From contig JADANN010000414.1 of the NCBI GenBank assembly GCA_018806985.1, positions 496,001 through 560,000 of the forward strand: 64,000 nucleotides of DNA, read 5' to 3'. Positions 11,114 to 30,540 of the stretch are shown in pieces. The number at the start of each line of letters is the position of its first letter. Position 1 is the first letter of the stretch. The notes below the pieces were generated by a model. That model made no database searches and had not been told where the DNA came from. It worked only from the letters and a program-made list of their open reading frames with translations. The translations under genes and the position numbers were made by a program. The stretch is from Angiostrongylus vasorum. Its lineage: Eukaryota; Nematoda; Chromadorea; Rhabditida; Metastrongylidae.

Positions 11114-14100
11114 GCTAAGAAAAATCACGTTGAGGAAGACAATGGACAACAGGTCATCGACAAAAACGAAAACATGAAAGGTAACAGTTCTTGAGATTCA
11201 TTGACTGTAGTGGAACGCTATACCGAGAAAAGTCCCTCGGAGAAGAGTCTCGGTGAACGGACCAATACGGATCATTTCGCCCCGACTTGGTGTTGCTCCA
11301 AGCACTTGGAAACTAACAGTTACAAGTGGAATTTTAATTAATTTCATTATTCCTGTGTCTGCGATGTTTGGGATAAAGTTCTTGTGGTGTTGTAAACTTC
11401 TTGGGGTGCGCCGTCAGTATGAAGCTGTCCTAATAAATTCGGCAAAAAAGCGTTAGCAGAACCAGTGCTGTTGGATACCGTACAATTGTCATATCATTCT
11501 TCTTTGCTTGTATACCGTGTCAGTTCCTTCGTAAATTAACGAGCTTCGAAGTGTGTGGTTCGTTCCCAGCCGGGAGATTTTGTCAATGACGACTGCATCT
11601 TTAAAATTATAGTGCCGATCTGCTCATTGGATTTTTGTGCTCAAACATGTCCTTATAGAAACTGTTCTGGAGTATAATGGAGTGTAGGCAATGGAAAAAA
11701 TGACTTAAGGGTTACAGAGAGGCGGTAAAGCGAACGACCTCCCACCTGCTACAATGGTTTCCGTCCGTTAGAATCAGTTATGCACTATTTAACACATTTT
11801 CGACAGCATGTATTGACTTCAATGCAGTAGTTGTAGCGAAAATCGTGCATGGATGTGCATGCGTTTGCACTTCTTTTTCAGGGATTTATTTTGCCACCCA
11901 GAATCGTTTTGCTTTTGTTTTTGTGCCCTGTCGATAGCTTGCTCAACACCGACACTGTCATGCGCGGATCGTATAGGGCTCTATTCTACCCTTCATAATT
12001 CACAAGGTAATTTATTAGATGAGAGTTTATTTCGTCGCAAGACTCTTCTTCCTGGTGAGGGTAGTGCTTGCCACAGAATATCCAACGTTTTAAGACCTTT
12101 CCGCTACCATAAATGTTAGACCATTGAAGAGACCTGTATGGAAGTAAACGCAGTCCCGATGTGAGCTTCAGAGTGTTTTTGTGTTCACAGAGGGTGTACT
12201 CACAAAGTGCTTTCGCTAAGCCTCCGTCTATAAACAGTTATCAACGTTCTCTCATCGCCTTTTATTGATGTTTTAAACACTGTGGTCAAAAACATTGGTA
12301 ATACAACTCACAATTTCCGGCCATCACAATGTCCATTGCACTGTAATGGTCGGAAATCGTGAGTTGTATTACCAATGTTTTTGACCACAGTGTGGTTGCA
12401 GGCACCACTGCGACACACAGGTGGAATCGATCCCGCGCCCATGGCCCACCAAACCCTCTATCGCTCAGATATGCATTTAATCACCTCCAACGATACTTAA
12501 TGAAGTCGAATGCATGGTGCATCCTTCACGGATTGATCAACGCCGAGAGCTCTATCCTTTATTTATCCTTTTTACACTGCCCACGTTCTACATATAATCA
12601 AGACTTCCTAAATTTAATTTCTAGTTTTTTTAGTAATTAAAATCTAAGTGCGATTACCTGCGATCTACCTTATGATGGCCGTTGCACCAATCTAAACAGT
12701 AATCTTTCATTAATCCAGGCAACTTTTGAAGCTATTGATTAACCATTTTTTTAAAACCCGTAATGTATAGAGGTACCGTTTCCCATCTTAGCTCCTAGTA
12801 GACCTTTTCAATTGGTTTTTTTTCTCAAGGTTCTGAGGTGCTGTTGTGTAACGTGGACGTCTCTATTCCTTTCTAAGCAGCAACAATCCGTTGACTGCTT
12901 GCCTGAGCAGCAGCGGTCACTCAACCTACGAAACGAACTCGTCGAAAGACAGTTATTTGCTCTTTTTTTCTCCTGTACAAAATAGGGTTCCAGGTCCGAC
13001 ACATAGCACAGCGATCTGATTCGGATAAGCTATCAATAGAATACAAAAACTGTAACAAAAATCTAAAAGAAAAGTAGACGGGTGCAAAGGCTATGAGTGG
13101 ATATCAAATCATGACGGACCGATTGCCCTCTCTATGTATGAGGGGAAATCCACTCACATTGATTTCGTCTTCTTCAGAGCATGGAAAGATCAAGTTGTTG
13201 CGCAATCTACACACCGAAACGCTTACATAACACCAACAGAAAAAAACCCGAAACCTAGATTTCCATCGTATAGTAGACAGCTTCTTTAGAAACCGTTTTT
13301 TACCGGTCTTCCATCTAATGATGAGGACTAACCGCTCAGAACTAGATGGGTAATGTGTCTCCTTCACGTTGAAAAAATCATTTTGAGATATTGTATGAAG
13401 TCACACGTGATAACACAGCACTCCTCACTGCAGTTCATCATTTCATTTTTGGAATATTTCGAGAATACTTCAAGAGTTTTAGGCTGAGATGCTTTAAATT
13501 CCCGTATGAGCATAATCACTTTTATTTCGAAATCTTCGTTATGGCTCTGTGCCCTATGCGCGCCTAGTGGAGTTTGGCTTAACTTTAGGTTTATCGACTA
13601 GGTGTTCTTTTATATGAACGCAAAGTGGTCTACCCGTCACGCTAACTTATTCGTCCGGACGCGCTTAACAAGTGATTAGGAAGATCGCACCGTATCCGAA
13701 CTCATACAATCATCATCTGTACCACTAGAAGAAATATGCCATTTTGTGTCGTATATGGCCGTTCATACAAGCGGTTAGGAGCCCACTGACGGTATAGGGT
13801 GGTTGGTGGTTTAATTATCCCTACCGATTTCTCCAAACTTGCTTTTTTGAAGGGCAGGATAAACGGAACCTTATTCTCGCTGGAATTACCGTTTGAAGGT
13901 GCGATTTTTCTTCTAAACCTATCCCGAAGAGCTAGTTTCGTGGCTATTGGAAATGGCTATTTGCCGCGCCATTTTCGTAGATTCCTGCTTCTGCTCCGTT
14001 TCTGTGCACACACTAATGGCTTTTCGAAACATACTTCGCACAAGCGCTCTTTTTTTGTGTCAAGGGTGAGAGGAGAAGTAACGAGCCAGTATGTTTTGTT

Positions 14101-15097
14101 ACTTCGTTTTCTTTACCATTTCGTTACGTAGCAGTTTTGGTCAGTTTGATTTGGACGTTCAAAAACGGGTGCCACTCTTTCTTCGGATTCTTTCCGATCG
14201 AATTTATGTACTATTAGTGCTCATACAACAGTTCAAAACACTTGTCCATCTACTCTTGTGCGAAGCAGAACAGAACAGACTTTTCTTATTGTTTCATGGA
14301 ATATTTGTAATACAGCAGTACGTGCAGTTCGCAATTATGGACGAATTTCAAGAATAGCTTTTTAGAGCTCCTAAGTACTCGTGGTTAAAATCATCAGAGA
14401 AAGTCAAAAGTCAGTTTTGTAATTCCCAAATATCTCGTTTAACTTGGCCCTCATTTCCAACGAAGCATAAAACACCTCTAGGCACACACATGACACAGAG
14501 ACATAATGGGAAAGATTTTGAAGTAAAATCTCCATCCTTGGGCACCAATTTTAAAAAGGAATTTAAAATGTCCGGATGTAAAACTCTTGAAGCAACTTGG
14601 ATGAATAGCAAATATGCAAAGATGAAACAAAATGAAGAGTGCCTTATTATCACGCGTGAACTTGCCCCATATCTCGCACTTATTTTTGAGCTGATACAGG
14701 CACACTCCTTATCCCATGTGGACACTGTGTTCTTCCCGTCAGGATTACGAAAATACCTGGATGAGCAGATTGCATGTCACCATGACCACTAGTAAGCCTA
14801 GGGGAAGGCGTGATGGAACAAAGAATCAGCATTTGTGCAATGAATTCTTTTTTAACAACATCGTATCTGCTCATCAGCAAAACATAAAATTACTGTTACA
14901 TATTCCGAGATATTTTGGCAAGTTCACGTTGTCTTTAATAACGCTTTGTCCACGATAAAATTGGTATTGCCTACCATAGAAGTACTTTGTTTTCAGAACA
15001 AGTGGAACATCCGCCGACATCGCGTCGTCGTCGTCACCACGTTAGACATCGTGCCAAAGGAGAACGTCGAAAGCCGAAGGCAGAGAAAGTGTACTAG
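11114..15097 (+). CDS. Candidate 3'-terminal exon pair (charged, Arg-rich tail), possibly the end of rabx-5
   Basis: Two exon-like segments: 11114-11180 after tatttag and before gtaaca, encoding AKKNHVEEDNGQQVIDKNEN and then MK, and 14997-15097 after ttttcag, encoding EQVEHPPTSRRRRHHVRHRA and ending in KAEKVY and a TAG stop. The phase of the pair agrees (1 nt plus 2 nt). The first starts in phase 0, which fits the phase-0 end of the rabx-5 exon at 4622, and the charged composition continues that exon. The intervening 3.8 kb intron holds a hairpin MITE, a SINE and PLE remnants. I do not recognise the protein sequence. Linking to rabx-5 is inference; these could belong to a separate short gene or be spurious. 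Confidence 0.4.
12278..12392. repeat. Hairpin MITE (47-bp terminal inverted repeats)
   Basis: The arms 12278-12324 and 12346-12392 are reverse complements with two mismatches (both start cactgtggtcaaaaacattg when read from outside), separated by 21 bp. A 115-bp perfect-ended foldback without coding capacity fits a miniature inverted-repeat transposable element. It lies just before a family B SINE fragment. Confidence 0.75.
12400..12560 (+). repeat. Family B tRNA-derived SINE, 5'-damaged
   Basis: Shows the box B-like ggaatcgatcccgcgcc and the family 3' part (atgcatttaatcacctccaa, ttgatcaacgccgagagct). Confidence 0.65.
13150..14240 (-). mobile_element. Degenerate second PLE copy
   Basis: 13165-13370 aligns with the left terminal region of the copy at 7694 (cttcttcagagc, then aacgct..aataacac, then agcttct). 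13540-14110 aligns with its endonuclease and RT region (tgcgcgcctagtggagt, ccgtatccgaactcatacaa, gtcgtatatggccgttcata). Frames are broken throughout. It has the same truncated structure as the first copy, in the same orientation. Confidence 0.6.
14420..14705 (+). mobile_element. PLE endonuclease C-terminal fragment, third copy
   Basis: The plus-strand translation contains TPLGTHMTQRHNGKDFEVKS, then KTLEATWMNSKYAKM and CLIITRELAPYL. These match the end of the GIY-YIG domain of PLEs (TPLGTH..KH...DF..., A.KTLEA.WI....P.MN...EC...TREL.PYL). It is opposite in strand to the neighbouring copy and differs in sequence, so it is a separate insertion or another subfamily. Confidence 0.7.
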
Positions 15098-15342
15098 GTT
15101 TCGAAGAACTCCTGCTTGCAAGAACTCATACGTATGACAAGGCCCGTCGACAAAGAAACAACAAGGTTTTCGTGGCGAATGATCTGCATTGAAGTTCAGA
15201 TTTCCAAATATTTTGTCCTCAACTAGTCTAACGGTGATGGTAACCATAAAACGCAAATTATCAACTAATTCAACGCAATGTCTGATAAACGAGTTTTCTG
15301 TGATGCTTCTGGTGGCACATGAAATGGTGTCAGGTTAACCTT

Positions 15343-15660
15343 TTTTTTCACATGACCGGTCAATACACTATAAGTATACTTTGTGGATCCTAACGCTTCT
15401 TGCATTCAATTCGTTTCCCTCGCATTCATCGTCCACAATGGTTTTCTAGCATTTCGTGTGTTGTTTCGACTACTGCTTGAGGATTTCGACCTCTCTATGA
15501 ATGTCGTAGAATGCTGATCGAGTCATCTTCTTGCAGTATTGGAGATAGCCAAGCTAAGGTGTTCCTACGACGGTTGGAAGGGAGCGTTGGGGAGGCGTAG
15601 AACTAGCACCCTTGCTTCCATAAAAGGCATCACTAACCACTACGTGCTACACCCCTCCTC
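15343..15660 (-). repeat. Family C SINE-like repeat
   Basis: Carries the tgtggatcctaacgcttctt start, the gaatgtcgtagaatgctgat core and the tRNA-like head near 15640. Confidence 0.65.
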
Positions 15661-16317
15661 CTCCTATTAAGTTAATAGGATTTTTTTTATTGTTAGTTTT
15701 ATTTGGCCTCTTCTTCTACCATCCTGTCTCAAACTGAATGTTTCTGATCTTTGAAGAATAGAAGAAACGAAATGGATACTCGAGACGGTCTGTCGTTTGT
15801 CATTAATTTCCAGTAGAGAGCCCTTCAGGAGTTTGATGTGCTCCTAACAATTTCTGCCTTAATTGTGAAAAATCTGATGCAAGATGATTCTTGCATTTGT
15901 ACAGAGGGATAAGATGCATGAACTAAGGTTATCGATCATGATTAATGGAGAGCAATTAATGAACGGGAAGTTAATGTAATTTTCCACTCGTTACATCACT
16001 TTAAGAATTGCACTGTCATCTCTTCACTTTTTTATACTACACTTTTCTCAGGCAAGTAGTAGGTTTAGTGATGGGAGAGGGATGTAGGTGATTTCTCTCC
16101 ATTTCTTCGCAAATGAGAAACCTTATATCCTGATTAGGATTATTAGGCCGAAGTTGTAATAATTCGTTGTGTTAATTCGATATTCGGTGTGGTCCAAAAC
16201 AGTGTTTGCCTTCGATCTAACGAACAATGATGGAGTATTCCACCTGTTAAACTTCGACGGTTGAGCTTTTTGGTCCGCAACAGACCGAGTCGTATGGAAA
16301 CTGATGATTCATAACTT

Positions 16318-16815
16318 CAATGATGCTGAGATATTTGCAAAACTCCGGACCGCATGTGTCTACGGTGGGGACCGAACGCGTTATTGTCTTTTCCGGGGAG
16401 TAATGCGTTCACCACCACACCATGCGGGTGCTTCGTTTCGCTTGTCTCTCAGCTAGTTCTATCGATCTTTTCATATTAAATACAATAACAGTAAATAAAA
16501 CGATTAAGATTGTGATTATAACTAAAGCCTCGGCTTAACTGGGTTCGTTGCCGATTTGGGCTCCCCAGATCAATCCCGCTAACGAGTGATTGCTGATGGC
16601 AAAAGATCGATAGAACTAGCTGAGAGACAAGCAAAACGAAGGACTCGCATGGTGTGGTGGTGAACGCGTTACTCCCCGGAAAGGACAATAGCGCGTTCGT
16701 TCCCCACCGTAGACATCAGCGGCCCGGAGTTTTGCAAATATCTCAGCATCATTAAAGTTATATTTCGCAATATATACCCTGCCGTTAAAAAAGAGTAGGC
16801 AGTAAATAATAAGTT
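16318..16815. repeat. Two family D SINE copies head to head (large foldback)
   Basis: 16318-16475 (minus) and 16487-16815 (plus) are family D copies. The segments 16320-16470 and about 16602-16755 are near-perfect reverse complements, giving about 150-bp arms and a spacer of about 130 bp. The plus copy is nearly complete, from cagtaaataa to gtaggcagtaaataa. Confidence 0.7.
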
Positions 16816-16961
16816 AAGACTGATGATTCAATTGGAAATAAGGTGATGGGCTAAAAGAATTTGTGGGCTGCGGCCTCGAGCAATCTCAGTAGCAGGTTGC
16901 CGACAAGAGTTGAAACATAGTGAATATCGAGACCTAAGGAAGTGTTGTAATATGAACCAGA

Positions 16962-17016
16962 AGCCCTGGAATGGAAAGAGCAAAACTAAAGCCCTGGAAT
17001 GGAAAGAGCAAAACTA
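16962..17016 (+). repeat. 28-bp direct tandem duplication
   Basis: The unit agccctggaatggaaagagc plus aaaactaa occurs twice in succession with no difference over the shared part. Confidence 0.8.
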
Positions 17017-17728
17017 TTTAAAAGGATGAATATCCACCTTAAGTCTCTTATGAGAAGAAAAGTAGTGCACACAAATATTGTAATGGATGGCATGACCTGT
17101 GTGCAGGTTTTCTCAACAGCGCTTTATTTTAGCGCACAGAACTTTTTCAGTTCACTGCTATTGATCAATCAGTAGCTTGTCCAACACTAATCTTGTGGCG
17201 GATGAAGGACATAAGGAGCTACTGCCTACACTTAGTAACTTTCAGCAAGTACAGAGAAGTCCAACACTTAAAGGTATCTTCTCACTGTGATAAGTTGGTG
17301 AACTCAACAATTAACACATCGCACATGTAAATTGCAACAGTTACAACCTACAAAGTCCACGTTTTACGTGCTAACAAGCACTACAATAACATTGTAATTC
17401 CACTTCATCTGAGCATTATTGAGGCAACCTGCACAGGTGTACTTGCGGTAGCACCCAGTGATAACACGCTTTGCTATGGATTCTAACGGATTTATACCCT
17501 GAATTATTGCATGTGCTTTATGAAACCAACATAAGATCCATATATTTTTAAGGTCACTTCATAGATAAGGTTGTCCGTGTTGGAATACGAATGGGATAGG
17601 AATAGGAATGCCCGAAATCAGATATAGTGGAACCCCGATCACAGGTTCAATTATGGATCTTTTTTGAATACCCGCAACAGATCCTCCATTCGCTCGACAG
17701 GTCTGAAAGACTAAGCGAAATAAAAGCC

Positions 17729-17731
<3 letters not shown>

Positions 17732-17767
<36 letters not shown>
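17732..17767 (+). repeat. (CT)n microsatellite
   Basis: An uninterrupted CT dinucleotide run. It creates a false Arg-Glu repeat frame on the minus strand. Confidence 0.95.
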
Positions 17768-17771
<4 letters not shown>

Positions 17772-17878
17772 TTCCTCTCTCTAAACTATGAGCCATCTGA
17801 TCGACTGTATCCTCCAAACAGTTTCCTTGAAGGTAGTTCTCCACTATTAGCCTCACGAATCGTAGTTATCTATTTGGA

Positions 17879-18257
17879 TACTTGGATGACCCGTCCTCAT
17901 TGGATGTCCGAGCCCCAGCATAATCTCCATTTATCCGGAGTTTTGCTGGTTTAACCATTGTGGCTCCCTGGAGTCCCAAGGTCAGCCAGGCCAAAATCTG
18001 CCCCCAGGTCTTCACCACCACAGGCAGTCGATGCCCTTGTGGATCAGAGGTAGATTCGCCATCATGCGACTAGTTTGATACCAGGACAGTGGTGAATCCT
18101 GGTATTGGTTTACTCTTAGCTGGGCTTCCTGGTGAAAACGCCGAAGTCCTCCTCAGCCTGGGAGGCCCTGCCGGCAGATGGATCTTCCCGCTGCACATCG
18201 CAGTCCCGCACCCTGGAACACCTTCCAGTCATGATGAGGCAGTAAACCGTTGAGAGG
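17879..18257 (-). repeat. Family A repeat
   Basis: A near full-length minus-strand copy. About 105 bp beyond its ctcccaacgg end (18258-18360) are shared with the copy at 24681-24991. Confidence 0.8.
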
Positions 18258-18547
18258 AGAGTCGTGGTTATCTAATGAAATAAACGGATGTATAGTAACA
18301 TATGCACACAAGGTACGATAGACCAAAGTCCCATAATATCTGAAGTTTCCTACTCCTCAGGTGCTTTCATTATCGAGAAGTTACTGGGGTTATCGAAAAA
18401 CGCCAGGTTTGGGGAGCACAACAGCTCCAGTTTTTGAGAATTACTTGACTGTTATTTCAGTTCCGTAATGAACCGTGGTCATTTGTATGGAATCGGCGGA
18501 TACAGAAACCATAAATACAATATGAAAATATATGAAGAATATGAAAA

Positions 18548-18870
18548 AAATAAGCAGTAAACAAAGAGTCACAGATTGTGATTTCAACTACAGCCTCAGC
18601 ATAACTGGGTTCAATGCCGATTTGTGTTCTCCAGGTGATTCATGTTGACGTGCGATTGCTGATAGCACCATCAGGATAAAAAACTGGCCGAAAGAAAGGT
18701 AAAGCAAGGGCCTCAGTGGTGCAGTGGGTATTTCACACGCGAGCCCCCCAGAAATAGTAACCGCGGGTTCGAATCTGGCCCGAGGTCCTAGTTTCGCAAA
18801 CATCTCAGCATCACTGCGGTTACAAATATACGCTTTGCATATATTACAAAGCCTTACTATTAAATTTGTT
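18548..18870 (+). repeat. Family D SINE with the best-preserved tRNA-like core
   Basis: 18708-18790 resembles a tRNA. It has GGGCCTC opposite GAGGTCC as a possible acceptor stem (one wobble), box A-like tggtgcagtgg and box B-like gggttcgaatctgg. It is followed by the family body. This supports a tRNA ancestry for family D. I do not call it a functional tRNA because the anticodon arm is not convincing. Confidence 0.7.
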
Positions 18871-19322
18871 GCAATGTGGCTGGATAGAGAACGGGTTCTC
18901 CCTTTTCTCACCACACACGGGAGTTGAGTAGGGCCCAAAAACATGGGGAGATCGATAGAGGAGCACAGATAACACACTATATATCAGGAACGCAGAAATC
19001 GCTTTGAAAACGGATGAACCGAAAGATGGGACCAAAATCGCAGTCTAAGGGACGTCCTGATTTATTTGCGGACCATTGGGATCGATCGAGCGTCCGGAAT
19101 AGTGCAATGTCTTCCGATGCGGCCGCCATGCAAGATTAGACGTCGGAGATGAGTTCTGGCGCTTATTTTTGGAAGCAGAAGATTTCTAGCGTTTGTTTTG
19201 GAAGCAGAACTACCTGGATCTGTTTTGAAGATACATTCGTTTGCTTTTTTCTTCATCCATATGTTTTTGCGCATGTATACGTTCTAGTGAATGTTATTAT
19301 ATTCGTTGGTGTTGATGAATCC

Positions 19323-19332
19323 CTCGATTTAG
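19323..19332 (+). promoter_or_regulatory. Probable spliced-leader acceptor of mrpl-22
   Basis: The sequence cgatttag ends directly at the ATG of mrpl-22. Nematode trans-splice acceptors have this form and position. There is no cis exon that would need it. Confidence 0.5.
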
Positions 19333-20916
19333 ATGCTCACGAGGGGACTGAGAGGTTTGTCGACTCGATGGGCACAAACGGGTGTGCAGAAATATGTATT
19401 ACAACCAATTCAGAACATTGCTTCTACGTCCGAAGTGACTGGACAGGAAGAGGTGTGTTTCATGTGATGTTGTGCTTTTTTACTCCTCCTTCTGCATTAC
19501 TCAAATGCCATCGCCAATAGAAAGTGTTTTTATCTTGAGAATCGTGCTTCTTTCTAACCATTGTTTTACTGCTTCTACGAATTATATTTATAATTCATAG
19601 CCGTTCCATCACAACTGATAGTTTTACAGTTATGGGCTCGTCGTCTAGAACTGCGCAACCCTAAACTCCAACGGGATGAGGTGTTATCGGGAAAGGTGTA
19701 TTATGCTCCTGAATGGGAGTTGGATAAAAAGCCAAACAAAGATGTTGGTTTCCCTGATCCGCTAAAGAATTATGGCATAACACCGGAGAAATGGGAATAC
19801 TATAACAAAGTTCGCACTTTTCATCAAACATTCAGTGCCTTCAAGTGTAATTTCTCAAGCATACATTAATTTAAGGTGGTATGGCCTCCCAACTATGTGG
19901 TTCCAGAAACAGGATTACCGAAAGCCAGGGAAGTATTCCATTGTAGAGAATCGGTTAGTCTAGACTCGATTTGCAGCCTCTCTTCTTGCTCTTTACAAAA
20001 GGGGGTGCTTTATGGTTTTTTGATACGGGTGGTTACAGTGTTTCTGTTTCCAAATTCTATATCGACACACATTTAGAGCGACAGGAAGGTTTTTTTGTTA
20101 CCGTTACTTTTTTTTCCATAGGTGCATTTCTCACCGAAACGCATGTGGCAAGCCTGTGAACTCGTATGGAGAACGAATGTTGATGAGGCGATCACTCAGC
20201 TGCAGTTCCAGCAGTTGAAGGTGGGTATTTACTGCCATGTATACTGATGTATACTGTGTTATAACTTGATTCCTTGAGTGGATTGGATGTGTCGATGTGC
20301 ACTTCTCAGTTCTGATCCTTAAGTGTTTCCTTATCAGTTCATTTCTACCTACGGTTGCTGAAGATCATTACCTCAATTCTTTTTGTGAACCGGTCAAGGG
20401 GTGGTGATCACTATTTAGAGTTGCAAGATTCTTGGTGAAGTCTTAAGCGAGGCGAAAGAACGAGCAATGAATGAGTTTCACGTCGAATTTCCATCTGACA
20501 TGTATGTAGCGGACGCGTTTCCCATTCAGTGCAATATTATCAAAGGTAAATGTCAGCACTTCACTACCTAATTTGTCTTGTTACCAATATATGTTTTCTT
20601 TTTTTCTTTGATTTTCGATGTCGTTGAACTTCATGGAATCGAAACTTTATCCCTGTTCTCTTTCAGGAGCGCGCCGTCATGCTCATGAAAACTGGTGCAC
20701 CATTCGCTATCGTTATATTAACATCTTTGTCCGGCTGGAAGAGGTAACATTTCATGATGTTGTAGGGCTATAGTATCTTCTAAGTCTTTCGTCTGTACCG
20801 CTTTCCAGGGAAGTCCTCCACCGTTCCGAAGACGAGAGAAATTGAAAAACGGCTGGGAACATATGGAAGCCTATTACAAATATCTTAGATCACGTAGTAA
20901 GAAATATAGTATATAA
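19333..20916 (+). CDS. mrpl-22: Mitochondrial ribosomal protein L22 (uL22m)
   Basis: Large-subunit mitoribosome protein lining the exit tunnel. Seven exons: 19333-19452, 19630-19809, 19876-19953, 20122-20220, 20419-20545, 20667-20743 and 20809-20916. They join in phase to give 262 residues. Residues 1-40 form a typical import presequence (MLTRGLRGLSTRWAQTGV). The rest follows the human protein: NKVVWPPNYV, VFHCRES, VHFSPKRMWQACELV, VDEAITQLQF, EAKERAMNEFHVEF, YVADAF and a C-terminal SPPPFRRREK. It is longer than human MRPL22 (206 residues), mainly at the N terminus. The start is supported by the phase, by the presequence and by cgatttag directly before the ATG, a likely trans-splice acceptor. 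Its neighbour TFB5 starts 198 bp downstream on the same strand. Confidence 0.95.
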
Positions 20917-21114
20917 TTGTGTCATATTGATGTTTTTGTTCATCGACTTCATGCGGCTTGGTTTCTTGAAGTGTTTTCTGCTTGAGAAATCAAAAGAAAA
21001 AGAGGATTAAATACGATGTTCTGTTCTTGCTTCTTGCTTTGGTGCCTCACCTATTGCTACCTGCAGTAGTAAATGAGGCACTTCAATTATTTAAACCTTC
21101 ACTTGCGATTATAG
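20917..21114 (+). promoter_or_regulatory. Short intercistronic region between mrpl-22 and TFB5
   Basis: 198 bp with an attaaa polyadenylation-signal variant near 21007, a U-rich tract and gattatag at the TFB5 ATG. This spacing and layout are typical of nematode operons processed by 3'-end formation and trans-splicing. Confidence 0.5.
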
Positions 21115-28217
<7,103 letters not shown>

Positions 28218-28940
28218 TTGAGGTTCCTGGATGTATATGCGTTTTTTACAACGATAATAAATTTTCATTTAAGTCCTGTGTTCATAATGCTGTACTTTTA
28301 GACGTCTTCCCATGTGTTTTCCCAGCACCGTTTGTAATGTTCATTGGCTATCCTGTTTTCCAAAGTATGTATATAAAAGGTAGGATGAGAACAAAGACTT
28401 GGCACTGCTCATTTTGGCGACTCCGACTGACTTATTTTTGGTCAGAGAAGACCCTTTCCTCTTCATTCTGAGTCGCTTCGAGCATGGAATTCGTGTCTCT
28501 TTGGAACTCTTACGAGCGACTGGATAACTCGGCAGGAGTGATGGGTCTTTATTTCAGAACTTAATATTATGATCTAATATAGTCTTGTTACTTAGCTTTC
28601 CACCGTATTCATTTTTTCCGTGGTTAGTGCTTTTTTTTAAAATTGGCAAAACATAGTGGATGTCATGACTTGTTTTTAACTCCTATGTAGCCTTAACGCA
28701 CAATGGCTGGTATGAATTAGCTTTAACTCGTCGTCCTTCCAGTCGTTTATTTTACCGCACAGGTTTCTTTTTCTTTTTTTGTGTTCAGTCGATAGCTTTG
28801 TATTAGAAATGCTGTTCCAGGCGCTGTCTCAGGTACACTACTGGCTACACATATTTCTTCAGACTTTTACAAAAACTTTACAAAAAGCTTTCTTCCTGAG
28901 AGTTCTTTCATGTCTCTAGTTATTATAAACTCTACTGTGC
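28218..28940. other. TFB5 3' flank, no further gene seen
   Basis: Short frames only. No conserved motif or repeat family was recognised. Confidence 0.4.
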
Positions 28941-29385
28941 ATTGTCCTGTTGAGGAGTGTTAAATATCCCTTCGCCTACTTGCATACTGGAGTTCCGACG
29001 TGGACTTCAAAATGGCACTTCATTGATATGATTTCGCGGGATATATCTTTTAAAATATTGTGCTTCGTCGTCCCTAAGTTTTTTTAAACATAGAATTTTT
29101 TGCAATTTGAACTTCCACAGTAGGTCATTATTTCAATCTTAAAGCTTAATGCTTTCGTCGTTGATCAATACCCGAAGGTTGTGCCATGAAGTAGACTTCA
29201 GCAAACATCGTTAAGGGTGGTCTACCGATGTATCGAGTCAGTGCTGCTATCCTCCCAAACAAGTCTGGTATTAATTTACCGACCCCGGAGCGAGAAGGGC
29301 TTGGTGGGCACTCAGTGCGTGGTCTAGTCAGCGGTCACCTGCGAATTGCAGCGCACCCCCTTAACCACTAGGCTTCACGCGCCCT
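28940..29385 (-). repeat. Composite repeat: ORF fragment plus family B SINE
   Basis: 29140-29385 is a family B copy on minus. The 200 bp before it (28940-29139) align with 34825-35029 and, on the minus strand, translate to a related peptide (YFKRYIPRNHINE, SPRRNSSMQVGEGIFNT), here with a stop. Confidence 0.6.
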
Positions 29386-30540
29386 GACTTCATTCTGTAC
29401 TCCCGAAATAATTGTAACACTAGACGTATCTAGCGTTACTCTGTTTGCTGTCTATGCCAACAATCGCTGAGTTATTATATTTTGCTAGTGCCTTGCAACA
29501 TCAAGCACAACTTTTCCACTTTTTTTTGCTTGAAGTTATTGAAATGAATGGGTAGTTAAGGTCATCGGCACCATGAGATCAAACTGAAGTAGATTTGGTC
29601 TTGAACTCTGTCGTCGCGATATTTCACGCGCTATGAATCACCGCGTCAGTGAAGCATGTGATCTGAATGAGACTAGATTAAAGGACACAAGTGTCCTATG
29701 GAGAGTAGAACTCGTATATACCTAAGCCATAAAAAAAATGGCAGCTTATATGACATCTAGTAGTTCCTCTAAAGGTACAAAGAATTAGACGCCATCATGG
29801 CACTCGTAACCATAGAAAGCTTTTCTTGATCTTGTATTCGATAACTTACAGTCTTCGTGTATTGATGGAGGGTGGTGTTATGTGTTATCGACGTCATAAT
29901 AGTGCCAATTTTTATCTTTCTATTTGGATATTATTACACTGCTCTGATTCTGTTAGTCTTTTTGCCGTGGCAGTCTAACGATCCTTACGCTGAAGCAGTA
30001 GATGTGAAAACTTTTATCTCTTCGGCAGTTATCGGTTCCCAGTACTGGTCGTCTTCTTGCTCTCATCTGTTCATCTCTTTAACGACCAGATCACAGTGGT
30101 CAGCCGTAATTTATAAGGATCCATCGGTGTCCGGCATTGAATCAGAAACAGTTAATGATTACTGTCGAAGATCCAGTGGTGAAAGAACTCATTTTTGACC
30201 TCTCATAGCTGGCACCTAGTCTTTATAGCCTTCATACTCATGTTTCATCTCTTTCATCCAAAGTCTTCAACCGCTAGCACAAGATGTGCATCATCGTTCT
30301 CAGCGTCTTCGACTTCGTTGTGTAAGCGATGGATGAACGGTCGATTGTAAATGGAACTTAATTCGCCTTCCTTCGACATAATTCGAGTGGATGGAATTCA
30401 GTTTTGAGAAACAATTAATTGTTATTCTCCTTCCACTCGCCATATCTAATCATAGTAATCATATGGGATGGATGGATTTTTGTAGAAATGTTTTTACAAA
30501 AGGCAAAATATACCTATTTAGTGCTAAACTAGCACCAAAT
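29386..30540. other. Intergenic, no recognisable gene
   Basis: Contains an open plus-strand stretch near 29872-30198 with a hydrophobic start, but with no start context, splice partner or motif that I recognise. Confidence 0.35.

Noticed and set aside
13168..13185. Possible further hammerhead motif (cttcttcagagc)
   Set aside because: The GAAAC half is not present at the right distance. It is only part of a degenerate PLE terminal region.
17647..17856. Minus-strand frame with an Arg-Glu repeat
   Set aside because: It is the reverse complement of the (CT)n run.
18700..18790. Possible tRNA gene
   Set aside because: It has box A, box B and a near-acceptor stem, but no good anticodon arm, and it is embedded in a family D repeat body.
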